NCBI RefSeq assembly: GCF_000159135.1
Contig: NZ_GG667523.1
Span: 103,614 to 167,613, forward strand
Reading direction: 5' to 3'
From: Corynebacterium striatum ATCC 6940
Lineage (GTDB): Bacteria > Actinomycetota > Actinomycetes > Mycobacteriales > Mycobacteriaceae
Length of the DNA stretch: 64,000 nt
Shown: one piece after another, positions 34,382 through 43,006 of the stretch
Numbering within the stretch: the stretch's first letter is position 1
Layout of the letters: every line of letters begins with the position of its first letter
The notes under the pieces: model-generated
Database searches by the model: none
The model's input: the letters and a program-made list of their open reading frames with translations, nothing else
What the model was told of the DNA's origin: nothing
Program-made: the position numbers and the translations under genes

Positions 34382-35164
34382 CTAGAACAGCTTCGGCAGT
34401 TTCAGACCCGGAATCGCACCAGAGAAGGCAGCACCGACTGCAGCCAGAATCGCAATAATCGCGGCTATAATGCCGCCGATTGCACCCGCGGAAGAACCCG
34501 CTTCAGGCTTCGGATCTGGCTCAGTAGTCGCCTTGGCATAGGTGACAGTGAGGTCAGTGTTTCCGTCATCTAGCGGTCCCGGCTTGTAGATGCCCAGCAT
34601 CACGTCGCTGCCAACCTGGGTGATGGACGTCTGTGCACCTTTGGTGGTGTAGGTCTTCTCTGCTGCCGGAACAATTGCCTCGCTCAACTTAAAAGTGGAG
34701 ATTTTTGCGTCATCCAGGTTGGTCTCAAGTGCCTCCTTGCTGCTTGGCCCCTTGGTGCCGGTGGCCTTCACGTCCGCCGTGATGGTGGCATCAGTGCCGG
34801 AAACCACCACCTTGATGTCGCTGAACGTCATATCGAGACCATAGCTGCCATTTGGACCCAGGCCCGGGTGTGCTTGGAAGTGCAGCGAGCCATCAGTGTC
34901 GATGGTTCCGTTACCCTTTGCGTCAACCTTGGATGCGGAAGCATTCACTGGAAGCTTGAAAGTTTTGCCAGCGAGGACGGCACCATCAGTGGCCTCAATC
35001 TTCCCTTTCGCAAAAGGCTTTTGTACGTAGGAAATGAAGGACTCCTTGATGGGCCAGTTGAGCTCACCGGAAGCGAGGGCAGGAATTTGGGCAGCGGTAG
35101 CAGTAGGTACTGCGAGAGCACCGGCCACGAGAGTGGTGGCGGTGAGCACAGAGATTGGCTTCAT
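34382..35164 (-). CDS. HtaA-domain haemin-binding protein (HtaC-like)
   Basis: 260 residues. Signal peptide (cleavage near residue 24), one HtaA/CR domain (about 30-205) with LNWPIKESFISYVQKPFAKGKI at its start, and a C-terminal helix and basic-poor tail (about 225-250) that anchors it in the membrane. The family binds haemin through conserved Tyr and His; a Tyr (SYV) and His (HFQAHPG) occupy these positions. It would capture haem at the cell surface. It is preceded by DtxR-like boxes and by hmuO upstream on the same strand. Confidence 0.88.
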   Translation of the reverse strand: MKPISVLTATTLVAGALAVPTATAAQIPALASGELNWPIKESFISYVQKPFAKGKIEATDGAVLAGKTFKLPVNASASKVDAKGNGTIDTDGSLHFQAHPGLGPNGSYGLDMTFSDIKVVVSGTDATITADVKATGTKGPSSKEALETNLDDAKISTFKLSEAIVPAAEKTYTTKGAQTSITQVGSDVMLGIYKPGPLDDGNTDLTVTYAKATTEPDPKPEAGSSAGAIGGIIAAIIAILAAVGAAFSGAIPGLKLPKLF

Positions 35165-35208
35165 TTAGTTCTCCGAATCAGAAAGAGTGTAGATGAAAGT
35201 ATGCAAGC

Positions 35209-35247
35209 TTAGCCTTGCCATACCAAAGATAGGTTAGGCAAGGCTAA
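35209..35247 (-). promoter_or_regulatory. DtxR-like boxes before the HtaC-like gene
   Basis: ATAGGTTAGGCAAGGCTAA (35229-35247) matches the DtxR consensus TTAGGTTAGCCTAACCTAA at 14 of 19 positions. TTAGCCTTGCCATACCAAA (35209-35227) is a weaker neighbour. They lie 45-83 bp upstream of the start, between hmuO and this gene, so iron repression is expected. Confidence 0.6.
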
Positions 35248-35267
35248 ATTTAAAGTCAAGACCTGTT

Positions 35268-35915
35268 TTAGTGGAGCCGATCTAACTCAGCAAAGATGCC
35301 CGAGTTAAACGCAAAAGCCGCCTGGGCCTCAGAAATAAGCGCCGCCCGCTCCGCTTCTACCAATCGCATCTCATCGATACGCTGCCGGTAACCATTACGG
35401 TAAGGCGGAATCTTCCCGATCGCGGTGAAGTCGTAGAAGTTAAGCGCATCCGGATCAATCCCATACAGTGCACCCAACCGCGCCGCAATAACCTGGCCGC
35501 CGGAAATGTCACCGAGGTAGCGCACGTAGTGATGCGCCACAACCTCAACCGCATGCTCAGGTGCAGCCAACTGCTCAAGGCGAGCCACATAAGCCGCAGT
35601 AGCCGGCAAGATGCGAACCTTATCACGCCAATCCCCTCCCAGCTGCTGAGTCAGATCGACCTCGAGAGCATCACGGCGCTCCAAACGCGGATCGGCCACA
35701 GCACTCGCGGTTGCCGTTTCCGCCACAGCACGCACGGCTCGCTCCAACGCCTCATACACAAACCACAGCTGACCGGTCAGATCGGCGACAGCTTTGGCAT
35801 CTAGCTCGCCCGCCATGAGCCGCTGCATAAAGCTCGATCCCTCCGCCCCCTCGTGGGCACGCGCAGTCGCCTCGCGCAAAGCCAGCGATAACGGTTGATC
35901 CAGTGCAGTGGTCAT
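35268..35915 (-). CDS. hmuO: Haem oxygenase HmuO
   Basis: 215 residues, the size of C. diphtheriae HmuO. The proximal haem ligand His lies in ATARAHEGAEGSSF (near residue 21), and the distal-helix signature YLGDISGGQVIAARL lies near 133-147. Helix NFYDFTAIGKIPPYRNGYRQRID follows. It opens haem to biliverdin, CO and iron in the cytosol, using electrons from a reductase elsewhere. It works with the HtaA-family proteins and HmuTUV in this window. Confidence 0.95.
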   Translation of the reverse strand: MTTALDQPLSLALREATARAHEGAEGSSFMQRLMAGELDAKAVADLTGQLWFVYEALERAVRAVAETATASAVADPRLERRDALEVDLTQQLGGDWRDKVRILPATAAYVARLEQLAAPEHAVEVVAHHYVRYLGDISGGQVIAARLGALYGIDPDALNFYDFTAIGKIPPYRNGYRQRIDEMRLVEAERAALISEAQAAFAFNSGIFAELDRLH

Positions 35916-35968
35916 AAATTCTCCTTAGAAAAGTAACGCTTACCTAACTTACTGAAACCAATTTAAAG

Positions 35969-35987
35969 TTAGGGTCGCCTAAAAATC
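35969..35987 (-). promoter_or_regulatory. DtxR-like box upstream of hmuO
   Basis: TTAGGGTCGCCTAAAAATC keeps the core half-sites of the DtxR consensus (about 12 of 19 matches) and lies 54 bp upstream of the hmuO start. A TTACCTAACTT segment just inside it (35940-35950) may be a second half-site. Iron-dependent repression is inferred. Confidence 0.6.
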
Positions 35988-36017
35988 AATATTTGAGGAG
36001 AAAATCAACCAAAAGAA

Positions 36018-37514
36018 CTACCAGTCTAATTTTCCGCTCAAACGCTCCAAGCGCTGCAAGCTCGCACCATCCAAGCCCCGGAATTCCACCTCGACCCCGC
36101 GGTCGGCATACTTTTCCTGCACCGAATCCAGCGTCGCCACCGTGGAGGCATCCCAAATTTCGGCGCCACTTAGGTCAATAACCACGCGCTCTTCCGGCAA
36201 CGTGTAGTCGAAGGCATAAACCAGATCGTTCGAGGACGCGAAGAAAAGCTGCCCGCGCACGAAGTAGGTGTTTCCTTCCAAGTCCACCGACACGAAATGC
36301 GCCACACGGCGAGCAAAAGCCACCGACGCCGTCAGCACGCCGGCGACCACACCCACTGCCAGGTTGTGGGTGAGCAAGGTGCCCACCACGGTTACCAACA
36401 TGACCACTGTTTCCGAAAGCGGCATAAGCCGCAGCGTGCGCGGGTTAATCGAGTGCCAATCCACGGTCGCACCAGCGACAATAATCATCACCGCTACCAA
36501 CGCCGCCATAGGAATGCGGCCGACGGTCTCCCCCAAGACCACGACGAGGATGAGCAGGAAGACGCCGGCGAGGAACGTCGACAAGCGCGTGCGTGCCTGC
36601 GCGCCCTTCACATTGATCATGGTCTGGCCAATCATCGCGCACACACCCATTCCACCAATCAGAGCGGACAAGATGTTTCCCACGCCTTGGCCTAAGGACT
36701 CGCGCGTCTTATCGGAGTGCGTGTCCGTAATGTCGTCGACAAGCTTCGCCGTCAGCAGCGATTCCATCAGCCCCACCAGAGCCACGCCAATCGCGTAAGG
36801 AGCGATGAGCTCGAGCGTCTCCAGATTCAGCGGCACGTTCGGGATAAACAATCCCGGCAGGCTCGTAGGCAGCTCACCTTGGTCGGCCACGTCCGGGACC
36901 TCCCACCCGAATGCAATAGCCAACACCGTGACCACCAGGATGGTCACCAAAGGCGCAGGGATCACCGTGGTCAGACGTGGCAGCACCAGCATGATCACCA
37001 GACCCACGCCCACCAGCACGTATGCCATCCACGGGACGTCGCGCAGGTGCGGCAGCTGCGCGGTAAACATCATGATGCCCAAAGCGTTGACGAATCCGGT
37101 CATCACCGAGCGCGGGATGAAACGCATGAGCTTGGCGACGCCCAGCATCGCCAAGATGATCTGCAAGATGCCGGCCAACATGATGGTGGCCACCACATAG
37201 TCAAGGCCGTGACTGTACGACAACGGCGCAATAACCAAGGCCACCGCGCCCGCCGCCGCAGAAACCATCGCGGGGCGTCCGCCGGTAAACGCGATGGAGA
37301 TTGCCATGATCACCGAGGCAAACAAACCCACGCGCGGATCGAGCCCTGCCAAGATGGAAAAGCTGAGAACCTCAGGAATCAGCGCCAGCGCTACCGCGAG
37401 GCCGCCGAAGACCTCCATACGAAAGCGCGCTGGCGAAGAAAATGCGTATTTAAAACTGCCGAGAACAGAAGTAGGTGCGGGTTGCGTAGATGCAGGTGCT
37501 GGTTGTTGAGACAC
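36018..37514 (-). CDS. SulP-family inorganic anion transporter with STAS domain
   Basis: 498 residues. An N-terminal membrane domain with 10-12 helices (about 20-395) starts GGLAVALALIPEVLSFSILAGLDPRVGLFASV, the SulP signature region. The cytosolic STAS domain follows (about 400-498; RVVIDLSGAEIWDASTVATLDSV). Substrates of the family are sulfate, bicarbonate or similar anions. The GQTMINVKGAQARTRLSTF segment is typical of the actinobacterial branch. It follows hmuO divergently in time but is on the same strand with ~100 bp between; no functional link is apparent. Confidence 0.9.
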   Translation of the reverse strand: MSQQPAPASTQPAPTSVLGSFKYAFSSPARFRMEVFGGLAVALALIPEVLSFSILAGLDPRVGLFASVIMAISIAFTGGRPAMVSAAAGAVALVIAPLSYSHGLDYVVATIMLAGILQIILAMLGVAKLMRFIPRSVMTGFVNALGIMMFTAQLPHLRDVPWMAYVLVGVGLVIMLVLPRLTTVIPAPLVTILVVTVLAIAFGWEVPDVADQGELPTSLPGLFIPNVPLNLETLELIAPYAIGVALVGLMESLLTAKLVDDITDTHSDKTRESLGQGVGNILSALIGGMGVCAMIGQTMINVKGAQARTRLSTFLAGVFLLILVVVLGETVGRIPMAALVAVMIIVAGATVDWHSINPRTLRLMPLSETVVMLVTVVGTLLTHNLAVGVVAGVLTASVAFARRVAHFVSVDLEGNTYFVRGQLFFASSNDLVYAFDYTLPEERVVIDLSGAEIWDASTVATLDSVQEKYADRGVEVEFRGLDGASLQRLERLSGKLDW

Positions 37515-37600
37515 CGCACATACTCTAGCGGCCCCTAGGCCCCTTCCCTAAAGGAACCGTCAGCAGTGATAACAGGCAGAACCGACCACGCAAAATTGAT

Positions 37601-38050
37601 TCAGGCATCTGTCTTTTTCCACGAGAAATCCGGCTCAAAGATGGTCGTGGGCTTGGTGTAGATAACGGCTGACTTCACCTCGGCGGCCGTTTCCGCCAGC
37701 AGGTTGACCACGAGATCGAGAGTCTTTCCAGAATCAGCCACGTCATCGACCACCAGAACCTTCTTGCCCTGCAAGGAATCGGTATCCAGCTGCGGGTTAA
37801 GCAGAACTGGCTCGGGCAGGGTCTCCCCGATGTCGGTATAGAACTCCACGTTGATTGCACCCATTTCTTTGACGCCGATTGCATAGCCGATGGCGCCTGC
37901 TGGGATGAGGCCGCCGCGGGCGACACCCACGATGAGCTCAGGGAACCAGCCGGAATCCACAATCTCCTGAGACAGGTGCCGGGATGCTTCACCGAAGACC
38001 TCCCACGTCAGGTTTTCGCGATCAGGGTAGTACCACTCGGGCTGGGTCAT
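37601..38050 (-). CDS. Purine phosphoribosyltransferase-family protein
   Basis: 149 residues of the type I PRTase fold. The PRPP-binding loop is VLVVDDVADSGKTLD (near residues 98-112), preceded by the hydrophobic strand LIVGVARGGLIPAG. It resembles xanthine/hypoxanthine phosphoribosyltransferases, which salvage free bases with PRPP. It lies 56 bp downstream of amn on the same strand; AMP nucleosidase releases adenine, so a role in base recycling is plausible. Confidence 0.8.
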   Translation of the reverse strand: MTQPEWYYPDRENLTWEVFGEASRHLSQEIVDSGWFPELIVGVARGGLIPAGAIGYAIGVKEMGAINVEFYTDIGETLPEPVLLNPQLDTDSLQGKKVLVVDDVADSGKTLDLVVNLLAETAAEVKSAVIYTKPTTIFEPDFSWKKTDA

Positions 38051-38106
38051 GGAATCTATTCCTTGGGAGACGACGATTTTCGATCCAGCTTAGTCGCATG
38101 CCCCGC

Positions 38107-39498
38107 TCAACGAAACGGAATCTCCCCAATGGTGCGACGCAGCTTGCGAGTGCGGAGTCGCTCGGGATTCTCTGCGAGGGTCTCCATCGCGCGCACGGCA
38201 CACATGACGTGCGCCTCCTTTGAGTTTGAATAGAAAGCTTGCGCGCCCGCTGGCAGCTTGGGCACCGCGTGCAACGGAAGATCCGACACGGACAGCAGCG
38301 TGCCGTAGGGGATGCGATATCTGTACCCATTCGCCGCGAGCATGCAGGACTCCATGTCGATGGCCACGGCGGTCGAGCCACGCAGCCACTCCCACAGCTC
38401 GCGCGGGGTGCGCCATTCCCAGTTGCGGTCCGCAGTAGACAGGACGGTGCCCGTGCGCATGAGTTCGTTGTCGGCGCCGTAGACCTCCTCGACGGCGGCC
38501 TCGAGCATGCGCTGGACCTCCGGGATGGCAGGAATGGGAACGTCGACGGGAATGGCGCGATCCAGAATGTGATCATCGCGCTGATAGGCGTTGCCGAGGA
38601 TGAGGTCGCCGATGCGCATGCGGCCGTCGAGGCCCGCGCAGTGGCCAATCATGATCCACGCCTCCGGACGCAGCACCGCGAGGGAATCCGTGATGGTCTT
38701 CGCGTTGGAAGGACCCACGCCGATATTGATCATCGTGATGCCATCGCCGTCCGGCGTCGTGAGATCGTAGCGCGGCATCTGCACTCGGGTTTGGAGGTCT
38801 GCGACCTCGACACCCCCGGCGGCATCGGCAGGCACCGTGCGCCCATCCGGTAGAACGAGGGAGTCATAGCGGGAACCCAGCGCGCGCAGGCCAAAGCGCA
38901 TGAACTCCGTCATGTGCATGCCGTAGTTCGTGAAGAGAATGTACTTCTGGAGCGAGTCGACCTCGATGCCGGTGTAGTGCTCAATGCGCGCACAGGCGAT
39001 GTCGAAGCGCTGCGGACCGAAGTGGAACAGCGGCTTGTCGCCGCCGTGGAAGACATCCCAGTGGCCATCGATGATGGCGTCGTGGACCTCGTCGAGCGTG
39101 GGCCGCGGAACCTCCGCCGGGCGCTGCTGCGGGACCATCTCGACGCCCTTGATGTACTCGGGTGGGATGCGCACGTCCGAGGGGCCGACAAAGATCTCGC
39201 ACGGGTAATTCTCGGTGAGCCGAGTGAGCTGTTCCTCCAGGTATCCGCGCAGGAGGTGCGGCTTAGACAGCACAGCGACGTACCGGCCGGACTCATCCAC
39301 GTATCCGAAAGGCTCGGAGCGGTCGATGGGGCGCCATTCCTTGACGTCGACGACGATCTGCGGATAGACGACGTGCGCGTAGTCCGCGTACTCGCCCTTC
39401 TCGAGGCACACGCGCGCACGCTCACACGAGGATTCGTAGAGGTCGATGAGACGCTCGACCGCTGCGGCCGCGTCAGGAACAGGCGAAAGCTGGGTCAT
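38107..39498 (-). CDS. amn: AMP nucleosidase
   Basis: 463 residues, close to E. coli Amn (484). The N-terminal Amn-specific domain (about 1-170) and C-terminal purine-nucleoside-phosphorylase-like domain (about 220-440) contain MINIGVGPSNAKTITDSLAVLRPEAWIMIGHCAGLDGRMRIGDLILGNAY and the base-binding AVAIDMESCMLAANGYRYRIPYGTLLSVSDLPLH. It hydrolyses AMP to adenine and ribose 5-phosphate, regulating the AMP pool. Operon partner with the phosphoribosyltransferase downstream. Confidence 0.92.
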   Translation of the reverse strand: MTQLSPVPDAAAAVERLIDLYESSCERARVCLEKGEYADYAHVVYPQIVVDVKEWRPIDRSEPFGYVDESGRYVAVLSKPHLLRGYLEEQLTRLTENYPCEIFVGPSDVRIPPEYIKGVEMVPQQRPAEVPRPTLDEVHDAIIDGHWDVFHGGDKPLFHFGPQRFDIACARIEHYTGIEVDSLQKYILFTNYGMHMTEFMRFGLRALGSRYDSLVLPDGRTVPADAAGGVEVADLQTRVQMPRYDLTTPDGDGITMINIGVGPSNAKTITDSLAVLRPEAWIMIGHCAGLDGRMRIGDLILGNAYQRDDHILDRAIPVDVPIPAIPEVQRMLEAAVEEVYGADNELMRTGTVLSTADRNWEWRTPRELWEWLRGSTAVAIDMESCMLAANGYRYRIPYGTLLSVSDLPLHAVPKLPAGAQAFYSNSKEAHVMCAVRAMETLAENPERLRTRKLRRTIGEIPFR

Positions 39499-39512
39499 AG
39501 CCCCCGAGTGTA

Positions 39513-39968
39513 TTAGCGATCCGCGTCCTCGGCATCCGCGGCAATTGCCTCCGACAAGCGGTCGAGCTCCGACTTCAGCATCTGGATATCGAGTCCAGAG
39601 GCGGAGAAACGTTCCATCTGGCGCCGCGGAACGTCCTCGGCATGGTCACGTAGCGCCCGCCCCTGGTCTGTCAGCTTCACAACGCGACGGCGCTCGTCCT
39701 GCGGATCAATAGCGCGCGTGAGCAAACCTTGCTTCTCCATGCGGCGCAGCAGAGGGGTCAAGGTGCCCGAATCTAGCCCCAGCTCGGCCGAGAGCTCCTT
39801 CATCGTCACCGGATCCTCATGGCCCCAGAGCGCTAACATGGTGACGTACTGGGGATAAGTCAGCCTCATTGGCGCAAGTACGTCCTGGTAAGACCGCTGG
39901 ACGGCATGGCTCGCTCGGTAGAGGGCGAAGCAGAGTTGGTTGTCCAGTTCCAAAGACGCGTGTGACAT
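39513..39968 (-). CDS. ohrR: OhrR-type MarR-family organic peroxide regulator
   Basis: 151 residues from ATG 39968. The sensing Cys is in LDNQLCFALYRASHA (residue 13), and no other Cys is present, so this is a one-Cys type OhrR. The winged helix covers VTMKELSAELGLDSGTLTPLLRRMEKQGLLTR and the wing DPQDERRRVVKLT. Oxidation of the Cys by organic hydroperoxide releases the repressor from DNA. Divergent from ohr with shared operators between them. Confidence 0.92.
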   Translation of the reverse strand: MSHASLELDNQLCFALYRASHAVQRSYQDVLAPMRLTYPQYVTMLALWGHEDPVTMKELSAELGLDSGTLTPLLRRMEKQGLLTRAIDPQDERRRVVKLTDQGRALRDHAEDVPRRQMERFSASGLDIQMLKSELDRLSEAIAADAEDADR

Positions 39969-39972
39969 GTCT

Positions 39973-40009
39973 CTAGTACAACGCACTAGGGTTGCGCACA
40001 ATTAAATTG
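39973..40009. promoter_or_regulatory. OhrR operator region between ohrR and ohr
   Basis: CAATTAAATTG (39999-40009) is a perfect 11-bp palindrome inside the longer TTGCGCACAATTAAATTGCG. CTAGTACAACGCACTAG (39973-39989) is a second palindrome with 5-bp arms. The region is 72 bp long and serves both promoters. The first element resembles OhrR boxes (ACAATT.AATTGT); this is inference from similarity. Confidence 0.6.
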
Positions 40010-40040
40010 CGTACAAGGAAATCAACGTAAGGACCCCATC

Positions 40041-40460
40041 ATGGAACCGCTCTACACCACCGAAGCACTCGCAACCGGTGCTGGCCGCAACGGCCGCTCC
40101 GTCGTTAAGGATTCTGATCTGGACTTCGATCTGGCCGCTCCGAAGGAAATGGGCGGCTCGGGCGACGGCGTTAACCCGGAGCAGCTTTTCGCCGCCGGCT
40201 ACGCCGCTTGCTTCCACGGTGCCCTGCAGCTCTTAGCCAAGGGCGAAGGCGCCGACCTAGGCGAGTCCTCCGTGGGCGCTCGCGTTTCCATCGGAAAGGA
40301 TGAGACCTCCTTCGGTCTTGCCGTTGAGCTCGAGGTCACCATCCCCAACCTGCCGCACGACGAGGTACAGAAGCTGGCCGACAAGGCACACGAGGTCTGC
40401 CCGTACTCCAAGGCAACCCGCGGCAACATCGACGTCAAGGTTTCCGTCGTCGAGAATTAA
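40041..40460 (+). CDS. ohr: Organic hydroperoxide resistance protein Ohr (OsmC family)
   Basis: 139 residues. The two redox cysteines are in AAGYAACFHGAL (near 54) and HEVCPYSKATRGNIDV (near 118). The N-terminal TTEALATGAGRNGRSVVKDSDL is typical. It reduces fatty-acid and peroxynitrite-type peroxides with lipoylated partners. A terminator follows. It pairs with divergent ohrR, the classical arrangement. Confidence 0.94.
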   Translation: MEPLYTTEALATGAGRNGRSVVKDSDLDFDLAAPKEMGGSGDGVNPEQLFAAGYAACFHGALQLLAKGEGADLGESSVGARVSIGKDETSFGLAVELEVTIPNLPHDEVQKLADKAHEVCPYSKATRGNIDVKVSVVEN

Positions 40461-40515
40461 TCCCCACCCCTCGCGGTAGCTCGTCCCCCGACTACCGCTT
40501 CCAGAGATAAACGAA

Positions 40516-40542
40516 GGCCCGTCAGCTGCGCACTGACGGGCC
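40516..40542 (+). terminator. Terminator after ohr
   Basis: GGCCCGTCAG (40516-40525) pairs with CTGACGGGCC (40533-40542) around a 7-nt loop, followed by CTCTCC. A 10-bp GC-rich perfect stem, 56 nt after the ohr stop. Confidence 0.75.
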
Positions 40543-40622
40543 CTCTCCCCATGACTAATCTTTCGGCACTCACCTGGAGAAGGAAGTGGAGCGCAACCTT
40601 CCTGGCAAGCAACCGCCCGTGA

Positions 40623-40641
40623 TTAGGCAAGGCTTAGTTTA
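40623..40641 (+). promoter_or_regulatory. DtxR-like box upstream of the lipase-like gene
   Basis: TTAGGCAAGGCTTAGTTTA matches the DtxR consensus at about 12 of 19 positions with TTAGG intact. It is 116 bp upstream of the lipase-like gene, rather far for direct repression, so assignment is tentative. Confidence 0.4.
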
Positions 40642-40756
40642 TAAACCTTTAGTTGGATGGTCAAGGGGGAACGAGAACTTTCTCCCGCGATCCCGTGAAA
40701 AATCATCGCTACCACTAATGATTCCGAAAAAATAATGTATCGCGGCACGAAATAGG

Positions 40757-41932
40757 ATGGGAGTTATGGCAACAGAATCGTTCAAAGAACCGCTCAAAGA
40801 ACTCGAAGCCCTCATCTCCGAGGGACTCGGACGGTTTTGGCGTTCAGACCCGACTCCCCCTTCCGTCAGCTACGACGCCACCGAAGGCCTGCCGGAGACA
40901 CCGGCGGCGGAACAAGTTTCCGACTCTCCGCGCCATGGCATCACCACCCCTGCGCCCGCTAACGCCTTGCGCGAGGAAGTGGCCGACGAAATCGCCGAGC
41001 TATTGCGTGCCGAGCGCCGCAGCTTCTTCGACCTCGACTTTCGCCATCCACGCGGGTCCGCAGGCGACGACCACGAGGCAGAGACCGCAGCACGCCTGGC
41101 ATCGCTACCGCTCGGCGCACGCCTGAAGCCACGCGGCGTTTTTGAGGACGACTGGGCAGCGCGCCCGGATGAAGACCACCCATGGCCCATCATTCTCATC
41201 CATGGGACGACGGATACGAAGGGCGTATGGCAGCTGCTCGGCTCCGAACTGCGCGAGGACGGCTGGGCCGTGTTCGCACCGGACTATGGTGCCCGCGCCA
41301 CCGGCCCCATCGCCGCCTCCGCCGATCAAGTCGGCGCGTATATCGACGCGGTCCAAGCCGTCACCGGCGCGGAGCAGGTCGTGCTCATTGGACACTCCCA
41401 AGGCGGCATCGTCGCCCGCTACTGGATGCATAACCACGATGCGGTGGACCGCGTGCGCCACATCATCTGCCTGTCGGCGCCCAACCACGGCACCACCCAA
41501 GGCGGAATCGTCAGCTCGTTGATTTCCAACCGCCGCCAAGAACACGTCATGCGCTCCATCATCGACGCTTACTTCGGCCCAGCTGGCATGGAACAAATCG
41601 TGGGCAGCGCGACGCTGAACGAGCTCAACCACAACGGTGACCTGGCCCCCGGTGTGAGCTACACATGCGTGGCCACCAAGCAAGACTCCATCGTCGTGCC
41701 GCCGGAAACCTGTTTCTTGGATCCCGGCGACACTCCCGACGGAACGGTGCGCAATGTCTATGTGCAAGACGTCGACAAACGCGCCGTCGTCTTACACATG
41801 GATATGCCCATGGACAAGCGCGTGCGCGCCATCGTGCGCACGGTGCTCAAACAGCTCTCCCCCACCCAGGACAATCCTAACGACGCCCAAAGCCACGCCC
41901 TTGCCAACGCGGGTCACGCCGACTCGGATTAA
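40757..41932 (+). CDS. Triacylglycerol-lipase-like alpha/beta hydrolase
   Basis: 391 residues from ATG 40757 (or 388 from ATG 40766). Residues 1-130 form a variable acidic extension with no signal peptide. The hydrolase core follows: WPIILIHGTTDTKGVWQLL (oxyanion strand), VFAPDYGARATGPI, and LIGHSQGGIVARYWM (GHSQG nucleophile elbow, near 215), with HGTTQGG and a late catalytic-His region VVLHMDM. It is the lipase class often called LipA/EstA in actinobacteria but cytosolic here. It lies just upstream of htaB in convergent orientation. Confidence 0.8.
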   Translation: MGVMATESFKEPLKELEALISEGLGRFWRSDPTPPSVSYDATEGLPETPAAEQVSDSPRHGITTPAPANALREEVADEIAELLRAERRSFFDLDFRHPRGSAGDDHEAETAARLASLPLGARLKPRGVFEDDWAARPDEDHPWPIILIHGTTDTKGVWQLLGSELREDGWAVFAPDYGARATGPIAASADQVGAYIDAVQAVTGAEQVVLIGHSQGGIVARYWMHNHDAVDRVRHIICLSAPNHGTTQGGIVSSLISNRRQEHVMRSIIDAYFGPAGMEQIVGSATLNELNHNGDLAPGVSYTCVATKQDSIVVPPETCFLDPGDTPDGTVRNVYVQDVDKRAVVLHMDMPMDKRVRAIVRTVLKQLSPTQDNPNDAQSHALANAGHADSD

Positions 41933-41947
41933 ACCCGTGCAGGTTCG

Positions 41948-43003
41948 CTAACGCAGGCGCGCCAGCAGGGAATCAAGGACGCCGGACTGCACGATGGCAC
42001 CACCGATGACCGCAAACATGCCGCCCAAAGCGGTCAGCGCCAACACGATATTCCACACATTGGAAAAAGAAGAGCCTTCTGGGTCCTTCCCAGGAGTCTG
42101 TCCTTGGTCTTCTGTCCCCTTTTCCGGCTTCTTCTCTGGGTCCTTCCCAGGAGTCTTTCCTTGGTCTTCTGTCTGGTCCTTGCCCTTCTCGTCGCGGCCC
42201 GGCTCGGTCTGCCCCCCCGGGGTGGTCTCGGTGCCCTCATCGGCAGGACCCTTACACTCGGACGCGGTCTTCAAGGTCACCTGCACATCATCAAGTTCCG
42301 GCTTGTTGTCCTCGTTGTAAACGCCCATGAAGATCACGTCGACACCCTCGATGTGCTGGATCTTCTTCTCGCGATCGTAGTAGGTACCCGACTTCGGCTT
42401 GTACTTCACGTCGGTCGCTTTCAGCGTGAGCGTATCGCCGTCCTTCGACCATGCGGCACTACCCTCAGCGAAGGTATCCGTGCCGGACTTCTTGTTTTCT
42501 TCCGTGCGGTCCTCCCGGGTGTATTCCGTCATGTCCTTACCCGGCACGTAGTAGCCCTCGTAGGACGTGCCCGCCTTTGCCTGCGCTGCCTCCGTGAGGA
42601 CATAAGGCGAGAGCATCTTGGTGTACAACGCGCCGTGGTGGCCCTCAAACTCCAGCGTCGAATCCTTGGTTCGAATATCGGCTTTCGTGACGGTGCCGTC
42701 TTCGCCCAGGCTCACCGAGGACGCAGAAGGATCCACCTCGAAGTGGAACTGGAAGTCTGCTCCGCCTTTGTTGCCCTCGTCCTGCGTCACCGCGCCAGAC
42801 GTGGTCCACTTACCCTTCGCGATGCGGCCGGTGATGTAGCTGCGGAAAGATTGCTTGATGCCCCAATTCACAGTGCCGGAGACAACGCGGGTCTCCAGAG
42901 TCTGGCCAGCGGCACACGTGGGGGCATCAGCAGCAAACGCTGCCGGAACGGTCAGCGCCGAGGCAGTCAGCGCCAGCGCGAGAGAAGAAGAGACAATACG
43001 CAT
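41948..43003 (-). CDS. htaB: HtaA-domain haemin-binding protein HtaB
   Basis: 351 residues. Signal peptide (about 1-24), one HtaA/CR domain (about 45-250) opening with VNWGIKQSFRSYITGRIAKGKW, a low-complexity linker with two near-copies of TEDQGKTPGKDPE (about 275-315), and a C-terminal helix. It follows hmuV by 3 bp, as in the C. glutamicum order htaA-hmuTUV-htaB. It binds haemin at the surface and hands it to HtaA/HmuT. Position and domain content support the htaB name. Confidence 0.88.
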   Translation of the reverse strand: MRIVSSSLALALTASALTVPAAFAADAPTCAAGQTLETRVVSGTVNWGIKQSFRSYITGRIAKGKWTTSGAVTQDEGNKGGADFQFHFEVDPSASSVSLGEDGTVTKADIRTKDSTLEFEGHHGALYTKMLSPYVLTEAAQAKAGTSYEGYYVPGKDMTEYTREDRTEENKKSGTDTFAEGSAAWSKDGDTLTLKATDVKYKPKSGTYYDREKKIQHIEGVDVIFMGVYNEDNKPELDDVQVTLKTASECKGPADEGTETTPGGQTEPGRDEKGKDQTEDQGKTPGKDPEKKPEKGTEDQGQTPGKDPEGSSFSNVWNIVLALTALGGMFAVIGGAIVQSGVLDSLLARLR

Positions 43004-43006
43004 GAG

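Larger units (their letters stand above)
40461..40765. other. Gene-free stretch after ohr
   Basis: About 300 bp without coding signal. It holds a possible stem GCGGTAG (40473-40479)/CTACCGC (40492-40498), the clear ohr terminator (40516-40542), a short stem AGGAAG/CTTCCT (40581-40603), a DtxR-like box at 40623, and an AT-rich section 40690-40755 before the lipase gene. No known riboswitch pattern was recognised. Confidence 0.6.

Noticed and set aside
34200..34385. Small + strand frame between ferritin and the HtaC-like gene
   Set aside because: No ribosome site, no family and it overlaps the GGATATCC palindromes; probably non-coding.
40550..40620. A cobalamin- or glycine-type riboswitch before the lipase-like gene
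   Set aside because: Short stems are present, but none of the conserved boxes of these classes could be matched.
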